Positions 46,879 through 58,298 of a DNA stretch of 64,000 nt are shown in pieces. The stretch is from Paraphysomonas bandaiensis (taxonomy: Eukaryota; Chrysophyceae). Position 1 is the first letter of the stretch. Each line of letters begins with the position of its first letter. The notes under the pieces were generated by a model, which was given only the letters and a program-made list of their open reading frames with translations, was not told the DNA's origin and ran no database searches. The translations under genes were made by a program, and so were the position numbers. Location: contig CBFFRP010000294.1 in the NCBI GenBank assembly GCA_965644295.1, positions 31,594 through 95,593 of the forward strand, in the 5' to 3' direction.

Positions 46879-47322
46879 TACATACATACATACATACATA
46901 CATACATACATACATACATACATACATACATACATACATACATACATACATACATACATACATACATACATACATACATACATACATACATACATACATA
47001 CATACATACATACATACATACATACATACATACATACATACATACATACATACATACATACATACATACATACATACATACATACATACATACATACATA
47101 CATACATACATACATACATACATACATACATACATACATACATACATACATACATACATACATACATACATACATACATACATACAAACATACATACATA
47201 CATACATACATACATACATACATACATACATACATACATACATACATACATACATACATACATACATACATACATACATACATACATACATACATACATA
47301 CATACATACATACATACATACA
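46879..47322. repeat. (TACA)n microsatellite, about 440 bp
   Basis: About 110 tandem TACA units with a single visible interruption (CAAACA at about 47186). It begins at the transposon's right end and stops 55 bp before the NamZ-like gene start. The 150-178-codon frames on both strands are meaningless translations of the repeat. Confidence 0.97.
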
Positions 47323-47376
47323 CACATAATCATCTTAAAGTATATAGTGTTACTAGTTACTATAACTACAACAAAC

Positions 47377-48925
47377 ATGCTCACACTTACACTACTAATT
47401 CTTCTAAGTTACCATACACTATCTCTCTCTAGGGTCATCCTAGGTAACCAAATCCTTCGTGACACACGCTATCATAGCCTACATGGTCATCGTGTGGCTG
47501 TATTAACTAACCCTACTGGTGTATTCATGGATACATTAGATCATATCGTAGATATTATGTCCAGTGATACAGAGATTAATGTAGTAGCAGTCTTTGGTCC
47601 AGAGCATGGGTTTCGTGGTGATAAGCAAGCAGAGACAGGCGATGAGATGGTATATATAGACTCTGCTACTAAACTGCCTGTCTTCAGTGCATATAATATG
47701 AATTCAACTCAAATTGCAAATACAATGGAAGAAATGAATATTACTGCAGTTGTTGTTGATATGCAAGATGTGGGAGTTCGATTATATACGTTTATATGGA
47801 CCATGTATGACGTTATGGAGGGTGCTAAAGAGCGCTCTATGTATGGAACATCGAAGGTGAAAATTGTCGTCTGTGATCGTCCTAATCCTCTGGGTGGTGA
47901 GCGTGTGGAAGGGCCATTGTTAAATATGTCCTGCTGTTCCTCAGGCTATGGTAAATATCGGATCACACATATACACGGACTGACTATCGGTGAATTGAGT
48001 CTTCTTTTCAATGAGGATATCCGTCTTCCATCCTCACAGGTTGAAGTAATCCGGATGCGTAACTGGCACCGAGATATGAATTGGGAAGAAACTGGTCTCT
48101 TGTGGATTCCTCCTTCACCTAATGTCCCCACACCCAACACTGCATTGTCGTACGGAGCCACAGTATTTCTCGAAGCCACCACTATTGCGGAGGGAAGGGG
48201 GACGACTACTCCGTTTGAGCTGTTTGGTGCTCCGTTTCTAGATGCTCTGGTGAGTACGTAAAATGTTAAGGATTTTCTGCTATTATTTATACTTTGATTT
48301 TGATATGCTTAATTATTGTGTTCCTATCCACTAATTCCATACACACTTGATATTTCCATTGATTTTACAGGAGGTTGCATCTCGTCTGAATCATGATTTT
48401 TCTTGCCCTAACGGGGCTAGTGCATTCCGAGCAGCCTACTTTCAACCAACTTTTTCAAAGTATAATGGAAGTACAGTTGCTGGGGCCCAATGGATGGAAA
48501 ACAGAGAACCATGTGGATTGGCTACGCCGCCGTCTCTAGATATAAATACTACGAATAAGACTGTTTTTCGGTACGTTGTGAATACACCCTATCTTTTTGT
48601 ATCTTTTGATTTATCATATTCATTAAATAAAATTAAAATCATACTTTGTCATCTCACTGTGACGCATAGCAGAGGAGACATATTTTATAGCGGCACACTT
48701 ATTCTGACAGCTTTACGGGATATTAGTACCCCATCATCAGCCTTCGAGTGGGACGGGTCTTGGTTTGGTCATCCTGGCACAGAGCTCATAGATCAGTACG
48801 CTGGGACACCAGAGTACCGTCTTATGATCGACGCTGGTGTATCATCAGAAGATATATCCGCATATTTCGAATCGGATGTTGCACAATTTGTGAATCGAAG
48901 AAAAACTGTTCTGTTGTATCCTTAG
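47377..48925 (+). CDS. Secreted NamZ-type exo-beta-N-acetylmuramidase (DUF1343, GH171)
   Basis: Three exons (47377-48249, 48371-48570, 48673-48925; phases 0 and 2) give 441 residues. ATG 47377 gives a clear signal peptide (MLTLTLLILLSYHTLSLS). Family motifs occur in order: HRVAVLTNPTGV, VFGPEHGFRGDKQAETGDE, VVVDMQDVGVRLYTFIW, VCDRPNPLGGERVEG, ETGLLWIPPSPNVPTPNTA, TIAEGRGTTTPFELFGAPF. The C-terminal domain follows after intron 1. NamZ enzymes remove MurNAc from the non-reducing ends of peptidoglycan fragments. They are mainly bacterial, so a spliced, secreted version suggests an acquired digestive or antibacterial enzyme. The 3' half was checked by splice phase only. Confidence 0.88.
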
Positions 48926-49762
48926 AATGGTGCATGCTGGAAGTGCATTGATATTTGTGTTGTGTTTAATTAGTGTTGATGTGTATAGAGCGTTTTGTTT
49001 CCGCTATTGCCTTAAAACGTCAGGACTGTTCTTCAACTAGCTGACTTCGTTTTTACATCAATTGTAAGTGGTGTGCCTGTGTGCCTTCATTTTATGAGAA
49101 AAATCAAATAAGCCATTACATATGTTTTGTATATTTTTGCTTATAAAACTGCATCATGCTGTTAGCAGGTTAGCAACATGATATTGTGTCTAGCATATTT
49201 CAAAATATTCACATAGTAGCCGAAATTGGAATGGCATATAAAATTGTAAAGTAGCAGCAGGAAGTCTATATGTTAGGGTGTGGTGTGTGCTTAGCCTTGT
49301 GTGGAACTTCTGTAAATGCATGAATGGCTCATGTGGAGCTTTAGAAATATTGTTGAAAGCAATAATGCTGACAAGGCTAAGTAAATATTAGCTTTGGCAG
49401 TAGTGTACAGGTTATTAACAATACTGATTAGAAATAATTATAAGGGGTATTTATTATTATATTTGGCGTTATCACGCCTGATAAACGGAATCTGATGACA
49501 GCATATAGGCAGAAAATAAACAAATATGCCTAACATTACACTAAGCAAAATATCAACCCACGCACAGTAAAATGTCACAGTTCAATTCCAAGGATAAATA
49601 AATGCCTTGGTAATGGCATTCCAGTCAAGAATATGGCTACCAGAGCGAACTTAGAGAACGAATTTATAGCAAACGGGTAGAGAGAGACGCTAACAGAATG
49701 GATACTAATCTAGAGTCTAACTAGTCCTGAGACGTGTACGTATGCCAACGTGCACAAGCTAT
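48926..49762. other. Convergent intergenic region
   Basis: 3' flanks of the muramidase and the W2-domain gene. AT-rich; nothing supported. Confidence 0.5.
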
Positions 49763-51415
49763 TTAATTTCGCGGTGCCGGCTCAAGACCCTCAATCTCTT
49801 CATCCTCATCATCGCTTACTTCCTCTTCCTCGTTCAACCAATTCATAAACTCTGTGGCCTGAACCAATGCATCGACCCGTCCAGGAAGTTCATCGAAGAG
49901 TTCGTCATCAAACCATGCTTGGAAGCCGGTGGCATCCACAATATCGAATTGATAAAATAACTGAAAGATTACCTCAAAATATGCACGCTTTCCAGATTTA
50001 GTATCAATTTTAGGAAATCCAATTTTATGACAGTACTGCTGGAGCTCGTAGATGGCCATCATCTGATCCTTAGCGTTATCTTGTAGAAGGGCAGAAAGAG
50101 CTGCACCGTATTCCGTAGGGTTGCACCAAGCTAAATCTGTGGGAGAAGATAGAGAAGATAGTATTTCTGAAATGAGGGCAGCCCCAGGGATTTTATCGGA
50201 ACGATTTGAGATTTCATCAGCAAGGGCTTCACCTTTCTTGTTCTCCTTAATGAGGGTCGCTGCAACAGAACGCTGGTTGGCAATGGCCGCTTTTTCAGCC
50301 TCCTTCTCTGCTAACTTTCTCTCCGCTTCCAGCCTCTCAGCCTCCGCCTTTGCAGCAGCTTTCGCGGCTTTCTCAGCAGCTGCTGCCTTGCGCTCTTCAG
50401 CAGCTTGGGTTTCCTTCTTGTTGGCCTTTTCAAGGACAGGAAGAGCAGCTAAACCAGCATCTCGGGCGGAAACCGGCTGCGTATTCCGAACATCTTGGGT
50501 AGCACGTGTGGCCCCACCAAACTTACCCGCAAATCGAGGGTCGTCGATAGGTTCCGCCTCCGTATCGTATCTGTTAGTTGATGCATAAGCACTACGTCCG
50601 CCAAACCCACGTTCAGAACGGCTATCATATCCCCGGTTGCCGAAATCGCGACCGCGATCTCCTCTGTTGTCTCCAAATCCACCCCAGCGATCTCCTCCGT
50701 CTCTTCCGTCACGGTCACCAAATGATCTGCCGCCACGGTCTCCAAATCGCGTATTTTGAGGGGCATCGCCACCAGAGCGAGAAGTTTTCTTGAAAACAGT
50801 CTCCCACTTATCAGCAGGTGCGGAAGACGATGCAGAGCCAGTGTCCATATTTCCCATGCGCTCAGTCACATCATTCACAGCAGAGGGGGCAGAATTATCT
50901 ACGGGCAGAGTACGGGGGGCAAGGTTCAATTTTGGGCGCTCTCCCACTGGAGCAGGTGGCATATCGCGGTCGCCGAAGTCCCTGTCACCACGGCGATATC
51001 CACCACCAAATCCACCTCTCCTGTCACCAAAATCCCCTCCTCTATCACTGTCTCCATATCCTCCTCTACTTCCACCACTTCTGTATGAGCGATCAGATGG
51101 ACCAGCACGTTGCCAAGGGCCAGCATCATCATCTGACCGACGATTGTCACGTCCATCAAACCCTCCCCCACCAAACCCTCTTCTATCTCCTCCCCCTCTT
51201 TCAAATCCTCCACCACCTCTTCCACCACCTCTACCTCTTCTACGGTCATATGGTCTATAAATAAGTATAACATTATGATAAGATGAATTATATGTAGATA
51301 TCGTATATACTCACTCTCTGTTGGGATCAGGAGCGGATGGAAGACTGGTATCATCTCCCTGACCACCATATAATGATGCTAAATCAATTTTTTGTCCTTT
51401 AACTTTATGTGCCAT
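49763..51415 (-). CDS. RGG-rich protein with C-terminal W2 (eIF4G/eIF5-type) domain, putative translation factor
   Basis: Two exons (51415-51315 and 51254-49763, phase 2) give 530 residues. The N-terminus MAHKVKGQKIDLASLYGG resembles eIF4B-type starts. A long RGG/GG-D-R region follows (PYDRRRGRGGGRGGGGFERG, GGRSFGDRDGRDGGDRWGG), then APADKWETVFKK. A Lys/Glu/Ala helix (KAAAKAEAERLEAERKLAEK) precedes the W2/HEAT-like domain, which ends IFQLFYQFDIVDATGFQAWF, GRVDALVQATEFMNWL and an acidic EEEEVSDDEDEEIEG tail. W2 domains bind eIF2beta/eIF3 or kinases. The combination of an eIF4B-like RGG arm with a W2 domain is unusual, and I did not see a MIF4G domain. Confidence 0.8.
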
Positions 51416-51937
51416 TTGTATACAATAAACTTTCTATTGTTATGTAATTATATGGTAAATTCCTATTGTTTCAACAGTTCAGCAGCAGTCTGTACACACC
51501 GTACGTAGAATGTGGAATGGTCATGAAAAAAACATATAAAATCACATAGAATGGATGGTCCAGGGCCTAGATCTTTTAGAGGAAAAAAAAACTGAAAAAT
51601 TAAAATGTGGAGAACCATTCAACAAAGAATTTCTATAGTTTTATGACTTTGTAAAGCTGAAAATTGATGATTTTGATAACACCATGAAATTTTTGCGAAA
51701 ATTGGGGAAATTTGTACCTACCTCTAAATGAACAAAAGATTTTTTGTCTATACATACCTGCATGTGCATATAATTATGTAGATGAGGGATGGGATGCTGT
51801 GATACCGTACAGCTACACGGATAACTATATACACATAACAAACCGTGCGTGTTAAACTTAATCTACAATAATTATATATAATCTTTACACTCAAGGTGAG
51901 AGATTTGCTTAATTTAGTTATAATCTTAGTATAGGTT
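51416..51937. promoter_or_regulatory. Divergent intergenic region
   Basis: The 522 bp between the W2 gene (-) and VPS29 (+). It contains an A-rich tract at 51580-51600. No gene. Confidence 0.45.
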
Positions 51938-52628
51938 ATGTCAAACGATTTTGGTGAGCTCGTATTGGTTCTAGGGGACTTTCATATCCCCCACAGAGCA
52001 GCTAGCATCCCTGAAAAGTTTCAGAGAATGTTGGTCCCTAATAAAATGCAACATATATTATGTACTGGAAATCTTGTTACCAAAGAGCAATACGATGAAT
52101 TAAGAGGGTATTATATATATAGTGCATTATTTACTGACCGTCTAAATGATATTATATTTTTTGTGTATAGCCTCGCGCCGAATGTTCATGTAGTTAGGGG
52201 CGATTTCGATGACGACACTACATTCCCAGATTCTAAGGTTGTACAAATTGGCCAGTTCAAAATTGGGCTTATCCATGGACACCAAATTATACCTTGGGGT
52301 GACGCACATAGCCTTGCTATGATTCAAAGACAACTAGATGTTGATATCTTGATCACTGGTAATACCCACCGCAATGAGGTAAACGAGTATGAGGGTAAGT
52401 GGTTCATTAACCCTGGTAGCATCACAGGGGCCTACAGGTGTGTGAAAGTAAATTTTGCTTGTATAAACTCTAAATGCGCAATTGTTTTGTATTTTCAGCA
52501 CCCTAACCACAGATGTCACGCCGAGCTTTATTTTACTGGCTATCCAAGGGTCTAAAGTTGTTACCTATGTGTATGAACTTCATGGGGATCAAGTCGATGT
52601 TTCCAAGAGTGAGTTCTCCAAAGCTTAA
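51938..52628 (+). CDS. VPS29: VPS29, retromer subunit with metallophosphatase fold
   Basis: Three exons (51938-52107, 52171-52437, 52499-52628; phases 2 and 2) give 188 residues, close to the usual ~182. Motifs follow the family: [90 protein letters not shown]. The 63-nt first intron is stop-free and in frame, so retention would add 21 residues (including FVYS). VPS29 pairs with VPS35/VPS26 in retromer at endosomes. The metal-site residues (D/H/N) look largely kept although the animal protein is inactive. Confidence 0.94.
52108..52170 (+). other. 63-nt stop-free intron in VPS29
   Basis: The donor AGAGG|GTATTA and acceptor GTGTATAG|CCTC restore [17 protein letters not shown], as in other VPS29 proteins. 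The intron is divisible by three and open. Confidence 0.75.
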
Positions 52629-53287
52629 GTATATTTCAAAACCATAGTACATTGTGACTCATGGTATATTGTACTGGTTTGCTGTTAAATTCTTGTCTCG
52701 CATTGCCATGTTCGAAGCAAGTCAATCCAAGCTCCGTGCACAACTCACTGCCAGCTATAACGTTTATCGTTATGTAGTATAGCAGGAAAAATAAAGTATT
52801 AATCATTATATGAAATACCAGTCACTTAGTCTTTCAGCTAATTGGAGTACCTGGCTGCTGGCTGCTACATAACGACAGTGGTGAAAAGAGTGTAGAGTTT
52901 AGACAATTAATAATGCTCTCTGACGCCAAACTATTAATTAAAAAGCTGTGCTACCATATAAAGAACCCTCTCCTAGTTTTTCCGTAAACTTTAAATTCTA
53001 TCTTTGCGGAGCACGGAGCAAACTTTCAATCAACCTTCAAGAACTAATCTTGGTCCGTATACTACACGTAATGGTTATGACTTTACCTCCTCTCTTGTAA
53101 CAATTATTCGTTGTTCTAAACACTCTAGTTTGCTAAATATAAAATACTAACCAAAGATAAGGTACCATATAAACCGATATTATGATTAGAAACTAATTGA
53201 CAATATTTGTACTTATATCACATCGTGGCTAGTATCCTATGAACACTTAACATTTGCTCACAGCACGAGGCAAAAATAACAACACGA
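52629..53287. other. Convergent intergenic region
   Basis: 3' flanks of VPS29 and the DnaJ gene. No supported feature. Confidence 0.5.
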
Positions 53288-54456
53288 CTATTCCTGTAGC
53301 TCCTCACCAGCCAGCAACTCACGAATTTTCAACTTCTTCGTTCCATTTAAATACTTCGGAAATTTGACGTGAAATCGAATAATCAAATCTCCCTTTTGCC
53401 CTGGGCTTTTCGAAATAGGCATTCCTTCGCCTGGTGTGACAACATAGAATTATTGGGATATCATATCTGCGTACTGCTGGTTTACCTTGTATCCGCTTCT
53501 CGTAATAGGGAGAGACAACTTCTGGACAAGCAAAGGAGAGCAAGCGATTATCAAGCGTGGGCACTTGCAAAGAGCAGTCAGACAGGGCATCGGCTAAGCT
53601 GATCTGATAGGTGTAGATAAGGTGATTTCCGTCCCGTACATAGCCGAGCTTAGGGTCTGGCTGTTCATGAATAACAAAGACAATATCCGGTGTCGTCGCG
53701 TCCAAGCTCTCGTCACCTTCGGCTGGAAAAGTAATTTTTGTACCTGCTTTCCACCCAGGCTTAATAGTAATCGTTAAGATCTTTGTGCTGTCTACAAGCT
53801 CCTTTTCAGCATTAAACCTTTTCCGCTTCACACTGAATGTTTTAGTACAGCCATTGTACAACTCTGTCAGAGAGCAGAACACTTTCCGAACTTCGGGTTC
53901 AGATATTTTAGGGCCAGGTTTATTTAATCTAGATGCAAATGGCATCGAGGCGGAGCCAAATCCAAACGTAGCAAAGGGATTAGACGTACCGAAAAAGTTC
54001 TCAAATATTTCCTGGGCATTCCCTCTATAATTGTAGCCAGGGCGACTCCCTATGCACAAGTCACTCAACAACAACACTGACACTAAATATACCTCCAGCA
54101 GGGTCAGGAATACCATCTCTCAGTGCTTCATAACCATACTGATCATATATTGCTCGCTTTTCAGGGTCACTTAACACGTCATATGCTTCTCCAATTTCTT
54201 GAAACTTCTTCGCTGCTTCTTCCTAATCACGACAACATTAGATGAAATTCTCATGACACAGTAAGCTTACTGGAATATCAGGATTTTTATCAGGATGCCA
54301 CTTCATTGCCAGCTTGCGATATCTGATAAAATATTAGATAATATCTATGGAGTGTGTGCGCAAATCTTACGCTTTCTTGATTTCAGCATCTGTACTAACT
54401 TTTGGCACCTGAAGAATGTCATAATAATTAGGCACAACACTGTCTGCTTCCGTCAT
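53288..54456 (-). CDS. Type II DnaJ/Hsp40 co-chaperone (DNAJB-like)
   Basis: Five exons (54456-54371, 54322-54271, 54222-54093, 54049-53486, 53430-53288) give 324 residues. The J domain ([20 protein letters not shown]) contains HPD in [13 protein letters not shown] short Gly/Phe-like linker follows ([17 protein letters not shown]), then two C-terminal beta domains: [60 protein letters not shown] and [20 protein letters not shown]. The CxxCxGxG zinc finger is absent, as expected for type II. Predicted cytosolic or nuclear, working with Hsp70. No signal peptide. Confidence 0.93.
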
Positions 54457-56670
54457 GTTTCAAATCAGTTGCAGCACCGAAGTAAAGTGATAAGATGGTC
54501 GACTTTAACGGTGTTTCAACAAATAGACAATGAGTGATATGAATTATAAGTGTATATATATATGAACCAGTCCTCAATTGTGCAACCGTCAATTATGGGA
54601 CTACTGTAGCCTGTATATTATGGAACTGTAATCCGTTTAAAACTCCTGTTACGGCAGTACATACGTAGTATGCATACTGGTATACTATACCAACAAAGAT
54701 GCATATAGAGTGCAGCAGTATCCGAATGCATGTCCTAGATATCATCTGAGCATGCACAGACGTGCAAAGCAATAATAGAACCACAATACATGTACAATAA
54801 CGAGTTTGCATTCAATTCAACCCCCACAGCACTATTATTAGGATAGATTTTTGTTCTTATTATTAGTTACTGATGTGTGTTAGTGAGGCCCTATATACAT
54901 ATATACTGCTGAAACGTAGTACACAGTGAGAACCAACATCGAGTGTATAGCTGAACGGAAGATAGTGAGCATTCATCTATTCCTACTTGGAGTAGATTTC
55001 TTTGTGTCTCTCAATGTAATGAAAAGGTGTTATATATGCATACTGTATACAATGTAACGGCACCGTACAAGTGAATCGTAGTTATATAGCATTGATATAA
55101 AATACTATAGTCATTGTCCTTTACTATCATACTAATATAGGAAAGTCTGATTATTACATGAGAACGGTTGTGTACAGAAACTAGTTTATATCTATAGACT
55201 AACTACAGTAATAACTAGATTTGCTAGATACTACTAGTGGCGGGCAACCGTCCCTTGTATTGAGGTTAGTCGGGGGGTCTACCTTTGGGCAATGTGTCTG
55301 GCGGGCCTGTGCCATGGATTATGTGAGGGGTGGATGAGGCGAGATGTATATGAGAGTGTAAGTCGGTGGTGGAGATGGTGCTGGTTGTTGAGGTGGGGTT
55401 TCGGCCACAAGTAAGGAGGAGTTGTTTCCGGAGTGGTTGCGCTTGCCTCTGTCGGGTCTGGACTCTTGCAGAGAGTGTAGTTCTTGGGGTGGATGTCGCC
55501 TGGAGTAGTTGGAGTATTTTTGTTGTCGGGTGAGTATCCTGGGACTGGCGTTGCTGTGAATGTGTCGTGACCGGTGTCGCCGGTGCCGTGTCTGCATTGT
55601 GGTGTCTGAATCCCCTATTGCGAAGCATGCGGAGCCCTCCATCATATAGGGTTACTATCATACTAATATTATCACACTGATGCCCAATCATGTGTGTTAA
55701 TAGTTCATAGTCACTATTCATGACTTTGTACTCTTCCTTGTTTAATATCCAAAATAAAGATAGCAGAATCAATGATGTCAAGTAGCTCTAAAATATAGTA
55801 GTTGTTGTAAATGTACCCTATAGTTTCACCAAGCTCAAAGCGATGATGCCCAGAAAGCTCCTTTAAACCTAAACAGTTTTTACTACAAATGGAATAGTCT
55901 CTTCGAGGTGTAGCTGTCCAGTAATTCTAGCAGAGCCATTTCTATGCTGCATCCCATATATGTAACAGCATATACTTTTTTACTAATTGAAACCCGGCAA
56001 TCGATGCCTATACAAACTATACCATCATCTCAACTATACCAAAATTTATAGATTTTGCTCTCATACACATGTCTTACCGCCCTTTCGTTTGGTCACGTTT
56101 CTCAATATTGGAGCATACAAGCGTTACAGCTATATAACTACACCCAGATTGGTGTTTATTTAATCACCTTTAGCAAGTATAATACAATCTTCAGCTCATT
56201 ACTATTCAATCACAACTCCTTTCATAAATATAGATAGATATATAATATATAGTATGTTCGTATGTTCACATAAATGTACTTTTGCGAAATACGTTGTTGG
56301 AATATTTAATGCAACTGAATCTTTTATATCTAATGAGCTAAAATATCTACCGACTTATCTATTCGCTACTGTAGTGACAGAGTCAATGTTCAATATCTAT
56401 AGGAAGTTACTTTGACACGAGAAGCTCAAAGGAGTATTGAACATATGTTGTTAATGACTGCATGGAATAGTGATTTCTAATATTACAACAATTATTTCGG
56501 CGCGCACTACGATCTAGTCACATGACGCAGCGACTTTTCTGCACTGGTGAAGTATAGATGCAGGCACAAAAGAGTGTCATTTATCCTCATATTATACACC
56601 TATCAAATACCGCCATAAAATGAGCTACGCTAAAAACTGATTAAACGACATGTATATCACAGTCACAAGT
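54457..56670. other. Long intergenic stretch with a GC-rich patch
   Basis: No supported gene. The segment 55240-55640 is much richer in G and C than its surroundings and has overlapping minus-strand frames (one of 171 codons) rich in Thr, His and Pro with no domain. TACTGCTG words occur near 54711 and 54905. The rest is AT-rich. Confidence 0.4.
55266..55781 (-). CDS. Doubtful ORF in a GC-rich patch
   Basis: A 171-codon frame without a domain. Its Thr/Arg/Pro/His-rich second half (TPVTTHSQQRQSQDTHPTTK) follows the local base composition. Two frames are open across the same interval, so it may be a diverged insert or a chance frame. Confidence 0.15.
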   Translation of the reverse strand: MTSLILLSLFWILNKEEYKVMNSDYELLTHMIGHQCDNISMIVTLYDGGLRMLRNRGFRHHNADTAPATPVTTHSQQRQSQDTHPTTKILQLLQATSTPRTTLSARVQTRQRQAQPLRKQLLLTCGRNPTSTTSTISTTDLHSHIHLASSTPHIIHGTGPPDTLPKGRPPD

Positions 56671-57789
56671 TCAAAATCTCATTCGCGTTAAGTCTTGAGC
56701 CCATGTGATACCGGCATCATCTTTCTTACTTTCACAATATGTATGAAACGCCGTCATGGCCAGCCTCAGAGCACTCATAAAACTTTTCTTTCTTCCATCG
56801 TGCCAGTAATGTACCGTCGATGATCCCAACTCGTATTCATAGTGTCGTTTAATCGCTTTGTGCGATATGAGTCGGAGTCTAAAGTGTACGGCATACGGAA
56901 TACTCGATGTTGACCGACCGTGAAAATAGCTTCTCGTCTTTCCGACATCGGGGGATATCAAAGGAAGCATATATGCGGCACCTAAGATGGCTTCGTGGAA
57001 AGTAGTCATGCTAGAGTTAACCATCACCTTGACTCGAGAATCTTGAATTGGTCTCAGCAGCTCTCTAGACATATAAAGTAAGTTAAAATCAAACGGACTC
57101 GACAGGAGCCATTCAAGTTCAATAAAGTTTCTTCTACTTAAGTCGCCTTGCACAATGAATAGAGGTTTCACGTCGCATTTTGGCTCCGCAGCAGGTATAG
57201 GCATGAGTGCGGGAGAAAAGTGGCGTTCAGTGAGTTTATATACAGTACTTGAATTCGACGCAACATAAGCGTTTTTCCACGGAATGAGATTCCCGTCGAA
57301 TCCCCCGCCCCCAGCATATGGAGTGGGGTGGTGGAGAATAAACAAATAACCCTCTCTGTTGGCATATGATTCCAGACACTTGTCAACACCTTTGAGATTG
57401 GCGACAGTAACGCTCACACGGAGCCAAAACTTAGGATGGAACTCGTCACTATGGCAGAGTAACAAGCTTTTGTTTCTTCCAGCAAGTGGCTCGTACCAAT
57501 CCATATCTTCTAATCTATAACGTAAATTCTTCAATTTACCTACTGGCACATATTTCGCCCAAAAGTCATCTAATCCAACCTCTCTGGCAAACTCTTTGTT
57601 GATAACAAATACAATGTTTTTATCTGGATACAGCCGGAGGACTAATCCAGCAACACTATAAAATACTTCTGCATGATAGGGATGTCCACCATGATCCAGA
57701 AACACTACATGCTCTTCCTCTGATGCATGTGTAGTGAGGGTAGAGACAAGGAATAAATACAATACAAGATATTTCACAATAGTCTGCAT
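56671..57789 (-). CDS. Putative GT-B glycosyltransferase with signal sequence
   Basis: A single exon of 372 residues. The N-terminus (MQTIVKYLVLYLFLVSTLTT) is a signal peptide or anchor, so it should act in the secretory pathway. An N-terminal Rossmann-like half (VVFLDHGGHPYHAEVFYSVA) is followed by KPLFIVQGDLSRRNFIELEW, and a donor-site-like MTTFHEAILGAAYMLPLISP resembles the EAxxxGxPxI stretch of GT-B enzymes. The strict E-x7-E pair was not seen. It contains possible N-glycosylation sites (NKS, NSS). The substrate is unknown. The family call is by fold-level resemblance only. Confidence 0.6.
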   Translation of the reverse strand: MQTIVKYLVLYLFLVSTLTTHASEEEHVVFLDHGGHPYHAEVFYSVAGLVLRLYPDKNIVFVINKEFAREVGLDDFWAKYVPVGKLKNLRYRLEDMDWYEPLAGRNKSLLLCHSDEFHPKFWLRVSVTVANLKGVDKCLESYANREGYLFILHHPTPYAGGGGFDGNLIPWKNAYVASNSSTVYKLTERHFSPALMPIPAAEPKCDVKPLFIVQGDLSRRNFIELEWLLSSPFDFNLLYMSRELLRPIQDSRVKVMVNSSMTTFHEAILGAAYMLPLISPDVGKTRSYFHGRSTSSIPYAVHFRLRLISHKAIKRHYEYELGSSTVHYWHDGRKKSFMSALRLAMTAFHTYCESKKDDAGITWAQDLTRMRF

Positions 57790-58298
57790 ATATAGATTGA
57801 TTTGGTGCTGGAGGAGAAGTATAGATAAGTAGTAGTGATCTGATTATATATATCTACACTGCAGGACCATCTCTGCTGTGATGTGTCCGTGCACTGAACT
57901 CCCTTGGCCACTATCTACATATATAATATACCACACCTTCAGTGCTAAGAGTACGATACCAATATACAGCAGTTGACACACACTAAAAAGTTGAATTTTA
58001 ATGATATTCCAGTGCATAGATAAACAAAACCAATAGTTTTTACAATGAAAGTGACATATTTGACTGACTTCCCATATTTGGTGGCTTTTGCAGTGCTGAT
58101 ATATTGAAAATCAACAAAAATGGGCGACGTGATGTGCCATGCTGTGTTACTGTGTGTCTAAATGCACAGCAGCAGCATATATATAGTCATGGCATACCAC
58201 ACTGCAGAGTTAATCCATAGTTGAGCTACAACATTGCAATAATAGATTTCAACATTAATTTGTTTTGATTTCGTTCAGACTATTTTCATACTCAAATA
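57790..58298. promoter_or_regulatory. Divergent intergenic region
   Basis: Between the glycosyltransferase (-) and zeta-COP (+) genes. It has an ATATACAGCAGTTGAC word at 57963 and CACAGCAGCAGCATATATAT near 58165, consistent with the motif in other promoters. Confidence 0.55.

Noticed and set aside
46787-47384. Open frames of 150-178 codons on both strands reading (Tyr-Val-Cys-Met) or (Ile-His-Thr-Tyr)
   Set aside because: They are translations of the TACA microsatellite, open in every frame.
50121-51264. Plus-strand ORFs of 107-156 codons over the W2/RGG gene
   Set aside because: Antisense shadows of the Gly/Arg-rich coding sequence.
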